34,807 nucleotides of DNA from Lawsonibacter sp. GTDB taxonomy: Bacteria > Bacillota > Clostridia > Oscillospirales > Oscillospiraceae. A model generated the notes under the pieces. The model saw only the letters and a list, made by a program, of their open reading frames with translations, was not told the origin of the DNA and made no database searches. The first letter of the stretch is position 1, and every line of letters begins with the position of its first letter. This document shows positions 18,525 to 27,443 of the stretch, piece by piece. The DNA lies in the NCBI GenBank assembly GCA_022794495.1, contig JAAWEX010000003.1, forward strand, positions 1-34,807, written 5' to 3'. The translations under genes and the position numbers were made by a program.

Positions 18525-19094
18525 TTATTTCCAGTAAATTTTGCTACCGGATATTTGGATGACTGTATTCCTGGGCAATTTAAGCAAATGTATGATATTC
18601 AAATAGTCTACATAACTACAGCCTAAATGCAGTAAGCTAAAAGCACAAAATATCATACTTGCAAAAACGTAGGAACATGGAATCGTCAAAAATAGAATCA
18701 ATGAAATACCCCCTAAAATCATTGACGGAAATAGGTTTACAAAAATGAATCTGTTTCTTGTTATGGGGGTGGTGCAAGTTATTCCAATTCCCTGCATGGT
18801 GTAGAACATAAACACCTGGCTCTCCGCTGGAAAGCATAATGCATGGAGAAGCTCATGAACGGGAAAGAACAACAGTGCTATAACAATACCGATCATCCAG
18901 GCAGCGCGAGAAAATGCAAATCCTCCCAGATATACACGCTTACAATAGACGCAAAGAGCAAATATAAGGAGAATCGGCATTAGCATAAAGACAGATTTTG
19001 TTGTGACCTCTGGCAAAGATTTTGCGTCCGATTCTACATCAACAGTAGGAAGATTGTTTCCATTATACTTGCCAATCCATTTAACTTTTATCAA
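18525..19094 (-). CDS. DUF3267-like putative membrane zincin
   Basis: FFPVHELLHALCFPAESQVFMFYTMQGIGITCTTPITRNRFIFVNLFP; HELLH motif in a TM-rich protein; noticeably AT-rich. Confidence 0.7.
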   Translation of the reverse strand: MIKVKWIGKYNGNNLPTVDVESDAKSLPEVTTKSVFMLMPILLIFALCVYCKRVYLGGFAFSRAAWMIGIVIALLFFPVHELLHALCFPAESQVFMFYTMQGIGITCTTPITRNRFIFVNLFPSMILGGISLILFLTIPCSYVFASMIFCAFSLLHLGCSYVDYLNIIHLLKLPRNTVIQISGSKIYWK

Positions 19095-19316
19095 AATAAT
19101 CCTCCTCCGTAAATGAAAGAATTTCTAAAAACCATTCAATTTATCAATTATCATACTATATTTTCTTGCCTATTACAAGGCATTAAATGAGATATTTGTG
19201 TTAGCCCTCACGACTGTAAGGGCTGACATATAATTGCATATTTGTACATATATTTGCTAATTATTCACTATTTTACCCAACAACACTTAAACTGATAAGG
19301 GACATTAGAAATAAAA

Positions 19317-19347
19317 ACTGCCTGACCGCCGGCCAGGCAGTTTTTTT
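19317..19347. terminator. Bidirectional-type terminator downstream of fhs
   Basis: ACTGCCTG (19317-19324) / CAGGCAGT (19334-19341) then TTTTTTC on plus; A/T-rich flank also on minus. Confidence 0.85.
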
Positions 19348-19357
19348 CATGAATCTC

Positions 19358-21031
19358 TTAGAACAGGCCGGTGATTCTGCCATTACTATCCACGTCGATT
19401 TTCTCGGCAGAGGGCACCTTGGGCAGACCGGGCATGGTCATGATGTCGCCGGTAAGGGCCACAATAAAGCCCGCTCCGGCACAGACCTTCAGGTTGCGGA
19501 CCGTGACGGTGAAGCCCTTCGGAGCCCCCAGCAGGGTCTGGTCGTCAGAGAAGGAGTACTGAGTTTTGGCCATGCAGATGGGCAGCTCACCGAAGCCCAG
19601 CTCAGTGAGCTGCTGGACCTGCTTTTCGGCATTGGGGGTAAGGACTGCTTTGTCGCCGTGGTACACCTGCTTTACAATAGTATCCAGCTTCTCCTGGATG
19701 GGGGCCTTCTCATCATAGACGAAGGAGAACCGGTTGGGCTCCCGGCACAGCCGGACCACCTCCTGTGCCAGGGCGATACCTCCCTCGCCGCCTTTGGCCC
19801 ACACCTCAGACAGGGCCGCATTGACTCCCAGCTCGCTGCATTTCTTCTCTACCAGCTCCAGCTCGGCCTTGGTGTCAGTCGGGAAAGCGTTGATAGCCAC
19901 TACGCAGGGCAGGCCGTAGACATTTTTTACGTTGTACACATGCTGGAGCAGGTTGGGCAGGCCCTTCTCCAGCGCCTCCAGGTTCTCACTGTTCAGCTCG
20001 GCCTTGGGCACGCCGCCGTGGTACTTCAGCGCACGGACGGTGGCCACGATGACCACGGCAGAGGGCTTGAGGCCCGCCTTGCGGCACTTGATATCAATAA
20101 ACTTCTCCGCCCCCAGGTCGGCGGCGAAGCCCGCCTCGGTGACGGCGTAGTCGGCCACTTTCAGGGCCATGCGCGTGGCCATGACAGAGTTGCAGCCGTG
20201 GGCGATGTTGGCAAAGGGGCCTCCGTGAATGAAGGCGGGGATGCCCTCCAGGGTCTGAACCAGGTTGGGCTTGACGGCGTCCTTCAGCAGGGCGGCCATG
20301 GCCCCATCAGCCTTCAGATCGCGGGCGGTGACGGGCTTGCCATCGTAAGTATAGGCCACGATCATTCTGCCCAGCCGCTCCTTCAGGTCCAGGATGGAGG
20401 TGGACAGGCACAACACTGCCATGATCTCGCTGGCCACCGTGATCTCAAAGCCGTCCTCACGGGGCACACCCTGCATCTTGCCGCCCAGCCCATTGACTAT
20501 GTGCCTCAGCTGGCGGTCATTCATGTCCACAGTCCGCTTCCAGGTGATCTGCTTGACGTCGATACCCAGGGCGTTACCCTGCTGGATGTGGTTGTCCAGC
20601 ATAGCGGCCATCAGGTTGTTGGCTGCACCAATGGCGTGGAAGTCGCCGGTGAAGTGGAGGTTGATGTCCTCCATGGGGACCACCTGGGCGCAGCCGCCGC
20701 CAGCAGCCCCGCCCTTTACGCCGAACACAGGCCCCAGGGAGGGCTCACGCAGGGCGACAGCGGACTTTTTGCCGATCCGGCGCAGACCGTCGGCCAGGCC
20801 CACCGAGGTAGTGGTCTTTCCCTCGCCGGCGGGGGTAGGGGTGATGGCGGTGACCAGAATCAGCTTGCCGTCGGAGGCGGTGGTTTCGTTGAGCAGCCTG
20901 TAGTCGATCTTGGCTTTGTAGCTTCCATACATCTCCAGATATTTCTCGTCGATGCCGGCGGAGGCGGCAATTTCGGTAATTCGCTGCGGGATATGCTCCT
21001 GGGCGATCTCAATGTCGGACCTGATGCTCAT
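19358..21031 (-). CDS. fhs: Formate-tetrahydrofolate ligase
   Basis: [49 protein letters not shown]...[25 protein letters not shown]...[40 protein letters not shown]; full length. Confidence 0.98.
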   Translation of the reverse strand: MSIRSDIEIAQEHIPQRITEIAASAGIDEKYLEMYGSYKAKIDYRLLNETTASDGKLILVTAITPTPAGEGKTTTSVGLADGLRRIGKKSAVALREPSLGPVFGVKGGAAGGGCAQVVPMEDINLHFTGDFHAIGAANNLMAAMLDNHIQQGNALGIDVKQITWKRTVDMNDRQLRHIVNGLGGKMQGVPREDGFEITVASEIMAVLCLSTSILDLKERLGRMIVAYTYDGKPVTARDLKADGAMAALLKDAVKPNLVQTLEGIPAFIHGGPFANIAHGCNSVMATRMALKVADYAVTEAGFAADLGAEKFIDIKCRKAGLKPSAVVIVATVRALKYHGGVPKAELNSENLEALEKGLPNLLQHVYNVKNVYGLPCVVAINAFPTDTKAELELVEKKCSELGVNAALSEVWAKGGEGGIALAQEVVRLCREPNRFSFVYDEKAPIQEKLDTIVKQVYHGDKAVLTPNAEKQVQQLTELGFGELPICMAKTQYSFSDDQTLLGAPKGFTVTVRNLKVCAGAGFIVALTGDIMTMPGLPKVPSAEKIDVDSNGRITGLF

Positions 21032-21169
21032 AGCTGTAGACCTCCTGTTTTTTGATTTGCTGCAAATTTGACTTGTAATTTAACTGACATTATTATAAAT
21101 CGCCTATAAAAACAAGTAAACTGCATTTCTTTTTTACTTGTGAGCAAATACTTTCTTTTATAAAGTAAA

Positions 21170-21345
21170 AAGGAGGTTTTTTCTGTTTCCCAAATTGTGG
21201 AAGATTGTTCTGCTGCCCCGCCCCCTTTGAGCCCTCGGTTCACTTCGGGCAGCTTACATTTTGCGGAACCTGTCAGGCGCAAAGCACAGGCCATCCGCCG
21301 ATGTGTTTTCGATTTTGAGAAATCTTTGCCTGCGCTCCAAGGTTG
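21170..21345 (+). ncRNA. Candidate structured RNA, 6S-like; boundaries approximate
   Basis: About 310-bp gap divergent from fhs. GCTGCCC (21212-21218) pairs with GGGCAGC (21247-21253), enclosing UGAGCC-CUC-GGUUCA; plausible plus promoter (TTACTT ~21135, TATAAA 21159-21164). Resembles the apical region of Firmicutes 6S RNA from memory; closing stem not resolved by hand. Confidence 0.45.
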
Positions 21346-21372
21346 AATACAAATTTATTTTTTGCACGCAAA

Positions 21373-21404
21373 ATGAGCACAGGCAATATAATTGACTGTG
21401 CTCA
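21373..21404. terminator. Inverted repeat, possible terminator of the upstream RNA
   Basis: Perfect 10-bp ATGAGCACAG (21373-21382) / CTGTGCTCAT (21395-21404). Confidence 0.4.
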
Positions 21405-21416
21405 TTCTGCATAAAG

Positions 21417-21444
21417 AAAAGCAGCGGGCTGCCCCGCCGCTTTT
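21417..21444. terminator. Bidirectional terminator downstream of the M14-like peptidase
   Basis: AAAAGC-A-GCGGG (21417-21428) / CCCGC-C-GCTTTT (21433-21444). Confidence 0.75.
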
Positions 21445-21451
21445 CAGTCCT

Positions 21452-22570
21452 TTAAAGCAGATAATCTCCCAGATAACCGTTCACCATCTCATCATAGGAC
21501 GGGATGCCAGAGACGACAATCTGTTTTTCGCTGTTGTTGTTAAACGCGTTGATATAGGCGTTGACACCTGCCAGATGGCGGCCCACACGCAGCTCCATAG
21601 GGAAGTTTCCAGCGCTGTAATCCACATAGAGCAGGCCCAGGTCATAGGCAATGACATAACAGGGGTCCTCGCCGGTCAGGATCAGGTCCTCGTCGGTATA
21701 CCCGCGCAGACGGCCCTGGACCGGGTTGCCCGTCTCCATCAGCAGGGCGTAGGTCTCGGTAAAGTCGCCCAGCTCCCGGTGGGTCAGGCCGTGGAGGCTG
21801 ACGGGAGAGGGCTCCAGGGACATCTTGATGCCCTCCAGCTGGAGGTCCAGCACACCCTCAGAGGCGATGGTCATGGCCCGCTCGTGGGCCACGGTGGCGT
21901 TGTTGACGGCGTACTCCGGGCTGGATTCGTGCATGTCAATCTCCATGTCAATCCCCAGCGTATTAATCATATTGGTGACCGCATAGCCCACCTGCTCAGA
22001 GATGGTGCCGTCCTTCACGCCGGGGTAGCAGCGGTTCAGGTTCCGGGTCTCGGAGCCGGACAGGGTCTGGCCGGATGTGTGGGTGTAAATGTCCGGGTCC
22101 GGCCACTGGTCAATGGGGTTGGTAGCCCGGGAGCCGTAGTGGAAGGTGCGGGTCTCGCCAGTCTTGGTGGTAAAGTGCATGTACTGAGGACTGCCGTCCA
22201 GGGGATCATTGTGGGTGAAGGCGGAGTTATTGATGTTGGGAATCACATAGACGGTTCCCTGTTCCACCTTGACATTTTCCTCAAACACAATGGCGGCCAT
22301 GTGCCCGGCGGGCTCGCTGGGGTGGGTGCCGCCCAGCAGCAGCAGGGAGCCGCCCTCCTTTTCCCCTTTGAGCACATAGACATCTGTATCGGCAATGGTG
22401 CCGGCCAGATTCTCATTGTATCGGGACAGCTTGAATACTTCAGTAACGCCCGCCCCCTGTCTGATGTCCTCTACAAAGTGCCGCTTGGCGTAAAAGTTCA
22501 TTCCGGCGGCCCCTGCAATGATGGCGGCGGCCAGAATAACAGCGATTCCTGTGATATAACTCTTTTTCAT
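21452..22570 (-). CDS. M14-like zinc carboxypeptidase / succinylglutamate desuccinylase-aspartoacylase family, membrane-anchored
   Basis: N-terminal TM; SLLLLGGTHPSEPAGHMAAIVFEE (H..E), NLNRCYPG, MEIDMHESSPEY, FTETYALLMETGNP. Confidence 0.82.
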   Translation of the reverse strand: MKKSYITGIAVILAAAIIAGAAGMNFYAKRHFVEDIRQGAGVTEVFKLSRYNENLAGTIADTDVYVLKGEKEGGSLLLLGGTHPSEPAGHMAAIVFEENVKVEQGTVYVIPNINNSAFTHNDPLDGSPQYMHFTTKTGETRTFHYGSRATNPIDQWPDPDIYTHTSGQTLSGSETRNLNRCYPGVKDGTISEQVGYAVTNMINTLGIDMEIDMHESSPEYAVNNATVAHERAMTIASEGVLDLQLEGIKMSLEPSPVSLHGLTHRELGDFTETYALLMETGNPVQGRLRGYTDEDLILTGEDPCYVIAYDLGLLYVDYSAGNFPMELRVGRHLAGVNAYINAFNNNSEKQIVVSGIPSYDEMVNGYLGDYLL

Positions 22571-22583
22571 TCTGTCTGCCTCC

Positions 22584-22733
22584 TCACTTAATCAAAAGTA
22601 TCCGCAGCAGCAGCGGGATCAAAATCATTCCGGCATTGATCTGGTCGGCCAGCTTTTCTTCCTTGAAGATCAGGTTATACAGGGTACTGACAAACACGAT
22701 CAGCGCGATGCCCAGATAGATGTACGTAATCAT
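22584..22733 (-). CDS. Tiny hydrophobic membrane protein (49 aa)
   Basis: MITYIYLGIALIVFVSTLYNLIFKEEKLADQINAGMILIPLLLRILLIK; ATG at 22733 preceded by AAAGGAGGG; wedged between permease and peptidase genes. Confidence 0.7.
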   Translation of the reverse strand: MITYIYLGIALIVFVSTLYNLIFKEEKLADQINAGMILIPLLLRILLIK

Positions 22734-22749
22734 ATTTTCATACCCTCCT

Positions 22750-24036
22750 TTAAAACAGTCCGGCAATCAGCTTGGAGTTAGCCAGGAAGAAGCTGGCATA
22801 GGCCAGCAGGATTACGATTGGCACCAAACAGCGCTTGAGAATCCTGGTGTAAGGCTTGACGTCGGTGATCTGTGCGGCGAACAGGCCGGCCAGGGCGGTG
22901 GGGGGCATCATGTCGCCCACCGCGGCAATCAGGCTGATAGCAGCCAGAACGACCACCGAGTTTCCGCCCAGCAGGGAGGCGTAGATGTAGGCAAAGGGCA
23001 CGCCCAGCACGGAGCAGGCCCCGTAGGAGGACACCGCACCGAACAGGGGGATGCTGACGGCGCAGGCCACCAGCCACAGCACCTGGGGCAGGCGCAGACA
23101 GCTGATGACCACCAAGCCGCGCACGCCGGTGGCGGTCATGACCTCGATGAACATGCCTACGCCCATCAGGATGCCCATGACAGGGGCGGCGGTGCGGATC
23201 GCAGAGGGGACGGCCTGGAGCATATTGATTTTCTTGCCGGTAAACATCCCGGTTACAGCGCTGAGCAGGAACATAAGGGGCATACCGATGTCCTCTCCCA
23301 GCTTCAGCACCTTAAAGACCACCATCAGGGCCACCAGCACGATCAGGGGGATGTAAATCTTAATGCCATACTTCTTCCGCACGGCGTCCTGCTCCACCAG
23401 GGCGGGCTTCAGCTTCTCATAGTCCAGGTGCCGGGCCTGCTTATAGCCCAGAAGCAGCACAAACAGGATGGCCAGCGGGAAGGTCAGCAGAGCCAGCGGA
23501 CCCTCGAAGCCCACATAGGGCACGTCAATGCCGGCACAGATAATCAGCGCGGCGGTGTTGACCGGGGGCGCGATCATGCCCAGCAGAGCGCCCATGGCGA
23601 TGATGGAACCGGCGGTCACCGCGTCGATTCCCATCAGGGCCAGCACCGGGGCCATAATGGAACCGGCGGACAGAACGGCGGCGGTGGAAGAGCCGGTAAT
23701 CATGCCGGGGAACATGATGATGAGCATGATGAGGATGAGCAGCACAGCGGGCACCTTGTGGAACTTCTCGATAATCAGGCTGCTCAGAGCGTCCAGCGCG
23801 CCGGAGTCCTCAATCACCTTCATGAAAATCATGGCACAGCCGATGGTCAGGATCGTATCCACATAGCCAAACTCGCCCTCGACCATCATGCGAAGGGTCT
23901 CAACCCCCAGGCCGCCTTGAATCGCGCCGCACAGAGCCGCAATCATCATGGACACGCCCACCGGCAGCTTCAGCGCAAAGCAGCCCACCATGAACACGCC
24001 CAGCATGATGACAAACGTAATGACATAAGCGGTCAT
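22750..24036 (-). CDS. DctM/TRAP-like (IT superfamily) large permease
   Basis: 428 aa polytopic; FPGMITGSSTAAVLSAGSIMAPVLALMGIDAVTAGSIIAMGALLGMIAPPVN and GDMMPPTALAGLFAAQITDVKPYTRIL. Confidence 0.8.
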   Translation of the reverse strand: MTAYVITFVIMLGVFMVGCFALKLPVGVSMMIAALCGAIQGGLGVETLRMMVEGEFGYVDTILTIGCAMIFMKVIEDSGALDALSSLIIEKFHKVPAVLLILIMLIIMFPGMITGSSTAAVLSAGSIMAPVLALMGIDAVTAGSIIAMGALLGMIAPPVNTAALIICAGIDVPYVGFEGPLALLTFPLAILFVLLLGYKQARHLDYEKLKPALVEQDAVRKKYGIKIYIPLIVLVALMVVFKVLKLGEDIGMPLMFLLSAVTGMFTGKKINMLQAVPSAIRTAAPVMGILMGVGMFIEVMTATGVRGLVVISCLRLPQVLWLVACAVSIPLFGAVSSYGACSVLGVPFAYIYASLLGGNSVVVLAAISLIAAVGDMMPPTALAGLFAAQITDVKPYTRILKRCLVPIVILLAYASFFLANSKLIAGLF

Positions 24037-24086
24037 ATTTTTTCTCCTTCATCCAGATTTTAAACGATCAGGCCAGCGTCCTTTTA

Positions 24087-24743
24087 TTACACACCGAACA
24101 GGGTCTTCAGCGTCTCGATGCAGTCGGCCACCTGCTCCACGTAGGCGCTGGGGGTGCTGTTTCCGGCCAGGATGCCGCTCATCAGGCCGTCACCGTCACC
24201 CTCGCTCACCACGATGGCAATGTCGGCGGCGGCAAAGGCGGGGCTGATAAAGGAGTCGGACAGCGTGCCGCGGCGGGCGGAGCCGCCGGTGTGCAGCGCC
24301 ACCACGGTGATGCCCAGCTCGTCGGCCTTGCTCAGCAGGTCCTCGGTGCGGGCCAGCTCCTGGTCGGCGTCAATGCCGGCGGCGCCCAGGCCCTTGGAGG
24401 AGCCGCCCACAGCCAGCAGCAGCGTCTTGCAGTCCGCGCTGAGCTCGTCAGCGGTGATGGTGTTGTTCAGCTCCACCTCCACGCCGGCCTTGTTGCACAG
24501 GGTGCCCACAATCTCCACGTCGGCGCTCTGGCCGATGCTGGTGAGGACGGCAGGGGTGGCGCAGGAACCAGAGGTGATCTCGGGCAGGTTGGAGGCGTCG
24601 CCGCCGGTCTGCGCGCCGGAAGCGGCAGAGTTGTTTCCGCCGTTGGGGGCGGCAGGGGCCTTGGTCTCGCCGCCTCCGCAGGCGGTCAGGGAGAGGGTCA
24701 TGGCGGCGGCCAGAGCAAAGGTCAGCAGTTTTTTCGTATTCAT
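24087..24743 (-). CDS. Lipoprotein of unknown function (DUF6305-like; family name uncertain)
   Basis: MNTKKLLTFALAAAMTLSLTACGGG lipobox, then a globular domain LPEITSGSCATPAVLTSIGQSADVEIVGTLCNKAGV... Confidence 0.72.
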   Translation of the reverse strand: MNTKKLLTFALAAAMTLSLTACGGGETKAPAAPNGGNNSAASGAQTGGDASNLPEITSGSCATPAVLTSIGQSADVEIVGTLCNKAGVEVELNNTITADELSADCKTLLLAVGGSSKGLGAAGIDADQELARTEDLLSKADELGITVVALHTGGSARRGTLSDSFISPAFAAADIAIVVSEGDGDGLMSGILAGNSTPSAYVEQVADCIETLKTLFGV

Positions 24744-24805
24744 ATTTAAACTCCTTTATAAGTTCCCGTCTCCGAAGAGACGGGAACAGTAATGATTTTA
24801 AGTTT

Positions 24806-26620
24806 TTAATATCCAACAGCAACGCCGTCACTGAACTCGGCACCCATAACGCCGGTAGCTTCAGCACTACCTTGGAGTGTTCCGTCGGGCATATACATAA
24901 TACCAGTCGGGATACCAACATAGCCCTCTTTAACTTGTGTATGGCCCAGGGCACTCAGTTGATCCAACACACTTTGCTCCATCTCTGGTGTATACATGAT
25001 AGACGGTCCCATTGCAGTAATACGGGGAGAGTTGATTGCTTCGTCAATGTTCATCTTGTAATCAATGGCATTTAGGATTACCTGGCACACACCAGGATAA
25101 ATCGTTACGCCACCAGGAGCACCACAGGTCATAAAAGGTTTACCATCGGGGTCCAGTACCACAGTGGGGGACATGGAAGACAATGGGCACTTTCCAGGCT
25201 GAACGGAGTTGGAGTAGCCGGAACCGACCACAAAATCGCCCAGTTGGTTGTTCATAAAGAAGCCATAGTCATCTACATATACGCGGCTTCCCCAAACACC
25301 ATTAATTGTATGGGTAATAGTAACCATATTGCCCGCTTTGTCGGCAACAGAGAAGGAGGTAGTATTTTGGCTCTCGGTCTCATAATCCCACGGATTTCCA
25401 TAAGAGAAGTCTTGAGATTTCGTCATATCCACCTTATTTGCCAAAGTTTTTGCGTATTCCTTGCTGATAATGCCGTCGATAGGCACATCAACAAAACGGG
25501 TGTCGCCCATATATTGTCCCCGGTCAGCCCACACCATCTTCTGGACCTCGGCCAGCTGATGCCAATATTCCACTGTATTAAACTCATAAACGGGCAAATT
25601 TTCCAAAATGTTCAAGGTTTCTACAATAAAGGTCCCGCCAGAGGAGGGAGAGTTGGAAGAAGCGATGGTGTACCCCCGATAAGTGCCCGATACAGCCGAT
25701 TCCTCCCAAGGCTGGTAACCATCCAAGTCCGCCTGAGTCATAACGCCGCCGGCATTCTGTACGGCATGAATCATGGCGTCAGCCATAGCGCCTTTGTAGA
25801 ATCCATCCGGTCCCTTATCCCTGATAAGCTCCAGTGCTTTCGCCATATACTCATTTTTGATAATGGAGTTTACCGGTTTTACCATATCATTTTCATCCAA
25901 ATAAATTTCGGACAGTTGGGCGTTGGAAGCCATATCAGCGTAGGCATATTCAATCCACTGGTACAGCTCAGGAGTAACTACATAACCCTCCCGGGCCATG
26001 TCAATTGCGGGTTGAATCACGTCCTCCCAATTCATCGTACCATACTCACTCAACGCCTGATACAAACCAGCCACTTCGCCAGGAACGCCAACAGACAGGC
26101 CGCCATACATATTGTGCTCGCCGATTACGTTGCCTTCTTCGTCCTGGACCCACAGCTCTGCGGTTTGGAACATAGGTGCAGTTTCCCGGAAGCTGAGGAA
26201 AATAGTATTTTCAGTCTCAGCATTGTAGAAGGTCATAAAGCCACCACCTGCCACACCGCACATTTGGGGCATAGAGACAGTGAGCGCTAAGGCAGTGGCT
26301 ACCGCCGCATCCACAGCATTGCCGCCTTTCTTCATAATGTCAACACCAACCTGGGCAGGCTCATACCGCAGAGCGGCCACCATGCCGTTCTCAGCGGTAG
26401 TCAGCCGCTCAAAGTTGATATTCTTGCCATTCTCATCCCAACTGCGATATTCCTGGGGAATGTCCATATAGACGGATGGCGTCTGTTCCGGGGGCGCAGG
26501 GTTTTGGCTTGAACTTGCAGGAGGTGCGCTGCTGCCAGCATGGGTGGGCTTTTGAGGCCCACAGGCAGCTAATGACAATACCATCGCCGCAGTCAAAGCC
26601 AGTGCTAGGAACCTTTTCAT
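24806..26620 (-). CDS. ggt: Gamma-glutamyltransferase family protein, predicted lipoprotein
   Basis: Lipobox LSLAACGP; KKGGNAVDAAVATALALTVSMPQMCGVAGGGFMTFYN; nucleophile-Thr region SQNTTSFSVADKAGNMVTITHTINGVWGS; PLSSMSPTVVLDPDGKPFMTCGAPGG. Confidence 0.95.
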   Translation of the reverse strand: MKRFLALALTAAMVLSLAACGPQKPTHAGSSAPPASSSQNPAPPEQTPSVYMDIPQEYRSWDENGKNINFERLTTAENGMVAALRYEPAQVGVDIMKKGGNAVDAAVATALALTVSMPQMCGVAGGGFMTFYNAETENTIFLSFRETAPMFQTAELWVQDEEGNVIGEHNMYGGLSVGVPGEVAGLYQALSEYGTMNWEDVIQPAIDMAREGYVVTPELYQWIEYAYADMASNAQLSEIYLDENDMVKPVNSIIKNEYMAKALELIRDKGPDGFYKGAMADAMIHAVQNAGGVMTQADLDGYQPWEESAVSGTYRGYTIASSNSPSSGGTFIVETLNILENLPVYEFNTVEYWHQLAEVQKMVWADRGQYMGDTRFVDVPIDGIISKEYAKTLANKVDMTKSQDFSYGNPWDYETESQNTTSFSVADKAGNMVTITHTINGVWGSRVYVDDYGFFMNNQLGDFVVGSGYSNSVQPGKCPLSSMSPTVVLDPDGKPFMTCGAPGGVTIYPGVCQVILNAIDYKMNIDEAINSPRITAMGPSIMYTPEMEQSVLDQLSALGHTQVKEGYVGIPTGIMYMPDGTLQGSAEATGVMGAEFSDGVAVGY

Positions 26621-26641
26621 ATATATTCCTCCCTTTTAATA

Positions 26642-26677
26642 ATGCGGCATATTCTCAGCTAGTATGACACGCCGCAT
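26642..26677 (-). promoter_or_regulatory. 5' leader hairpin of ggt mRNA
   Basis: ATGCGGC (26642-26648) / GCCGCAT (26671-26677), extendable with G-U/A-U pairs, between the predicted TSS and the SD. Confidence 0.4.
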
Positions 26678-26689
26678 AAAACTGTAAAC

Positions 26690-26718
26690 ATCATATAAAT
26701 CTCCGGTTATTTTGTCTA
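26690..26718 (-). promoter_or_regulatory. Sigma-A-like promoter of ggt operon
   Basis: Minus strand TAGACA-N17-TATGAT (spacer AAATAACCGGAGATTTA). Confidence 0.6.
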
Positions 26719-26780
26719 TATAACTCTCATATCTCTCTCGTTTTCTTTGTAGAAATTTTCATTTCTTCCTAAAATGGGCA

Positions 26781-26813
26781 AGAAAAATCCCGTCAAAAGG
26801 ACGGGATTTTTCT
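26781..26813. terminator. Strong bidirectional terminator between the regulator gene and ggt
   Basis: Perfect 14-bp AGAAAAATCCCGTC (26781-26794) / GACGGGATTTTTCT (26800-26813). Confidence 0.92.
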
Positions 26814-26816
26814 GCC

Positions 26817-27440
26817 CTACTCCGGGCGGACCCGATACATCTGCTTGGGGCGGCCCACCTTGCCGTATACGCTCTCCACATCCACCAGCTTCTGCTGGGT
26901 CATGTGCTGCAAATAGCGGAACACCGTCTGATAGGCCAGGCCGGTCTCCCTTGAGATATCGTTCGCCGTTACAGGGGCGCTGCACTGGCGGAGAAAGTGC
27001 AAAATCAGCTCCAGGGTCCCGTGGCTGATCCCCTTGGCAAAGCTGATATCAATATTTTGCTGCTCCAGCAGGCGCAGGTGCAGCCGGACCCGGCTGATAA
27101 TATCGGGGGCTTTGATGGGCTTCAGTGCAAAGTCGCTGGCGCCGGCGGCCAGAAACTCATCGGCCACCCGCTGGCACTCGTCGATGGTAAAAACAATGAT
27201 GGGCACTGTGGCCGACAGGCGGCGCAGCATCCGCACCCCCTCTACCCCGTTGAGCCCCGGCATGTGGTAGTCAATCAGCACAAGGGTGGGGCGCAGCTGG
27301 GTGAACAGCTTCAGCCCCGCGTTCACATCACAGGCGGCGGCCGTATTCCAGCCCTGGGTGCGAAACAGGGTTTTCAGGGCAAAGCAGATATCATCCTCGT
27401 CGTCAATACACAGAATCGTCACATTTTGTCTCTGGTCCAT
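26817..27440 (-). CDS. Response regulator, CitB/DcuR-like receiver plus HTH
   Basis: VTILCIDDEDDICFALKTLFRTQGWNTAAACDVNAGLKLF...VLIDYHMPGLNGVEG...FALKPIKAPDIISRV; C-terminal HTH SAPVTANDISRETGLAYQTVFRYLQHMTQQKLV. Confidence 0.92.
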   Translation of the reverse strand: MDQRQNVTILCIDDEDDICFALKTLFRTQGWNTAAACDVNAGLKLFTQLRPTLVLIDYHMPGLNGVEGVRMLRRLSATVPIIVFTIDECQRVADEFLAAGASDFALKPIKAPDIISRVRLHLRLLEQQNIDISFAKGISHGTLELILHFLRQCSAPVTANDISRETGLAYQTVFRYLQHMTQQKLVDVESVYGKVGRPKQMYRVRPE

Positions 27441-27443
27441 GTC

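Noticed and set aside
19349-21055. 568-aa plus-strand ORF
   Set aside because: Antisense mirror of formate-THF ligase; repetitive Gly/His/Gln-rich translation, no family resemblance.
21028-21294. 88-aa minus ORF upstream of fhs
   Set aside because: Overlaps the structured RNA candidate; composition and sequence give no protein signal.
22720-24063. 447-aa plus-strand ORF rich in His/Gln/Gly
   Set aside because: Antisense to the DctM-like permease; low-complexity artefact.
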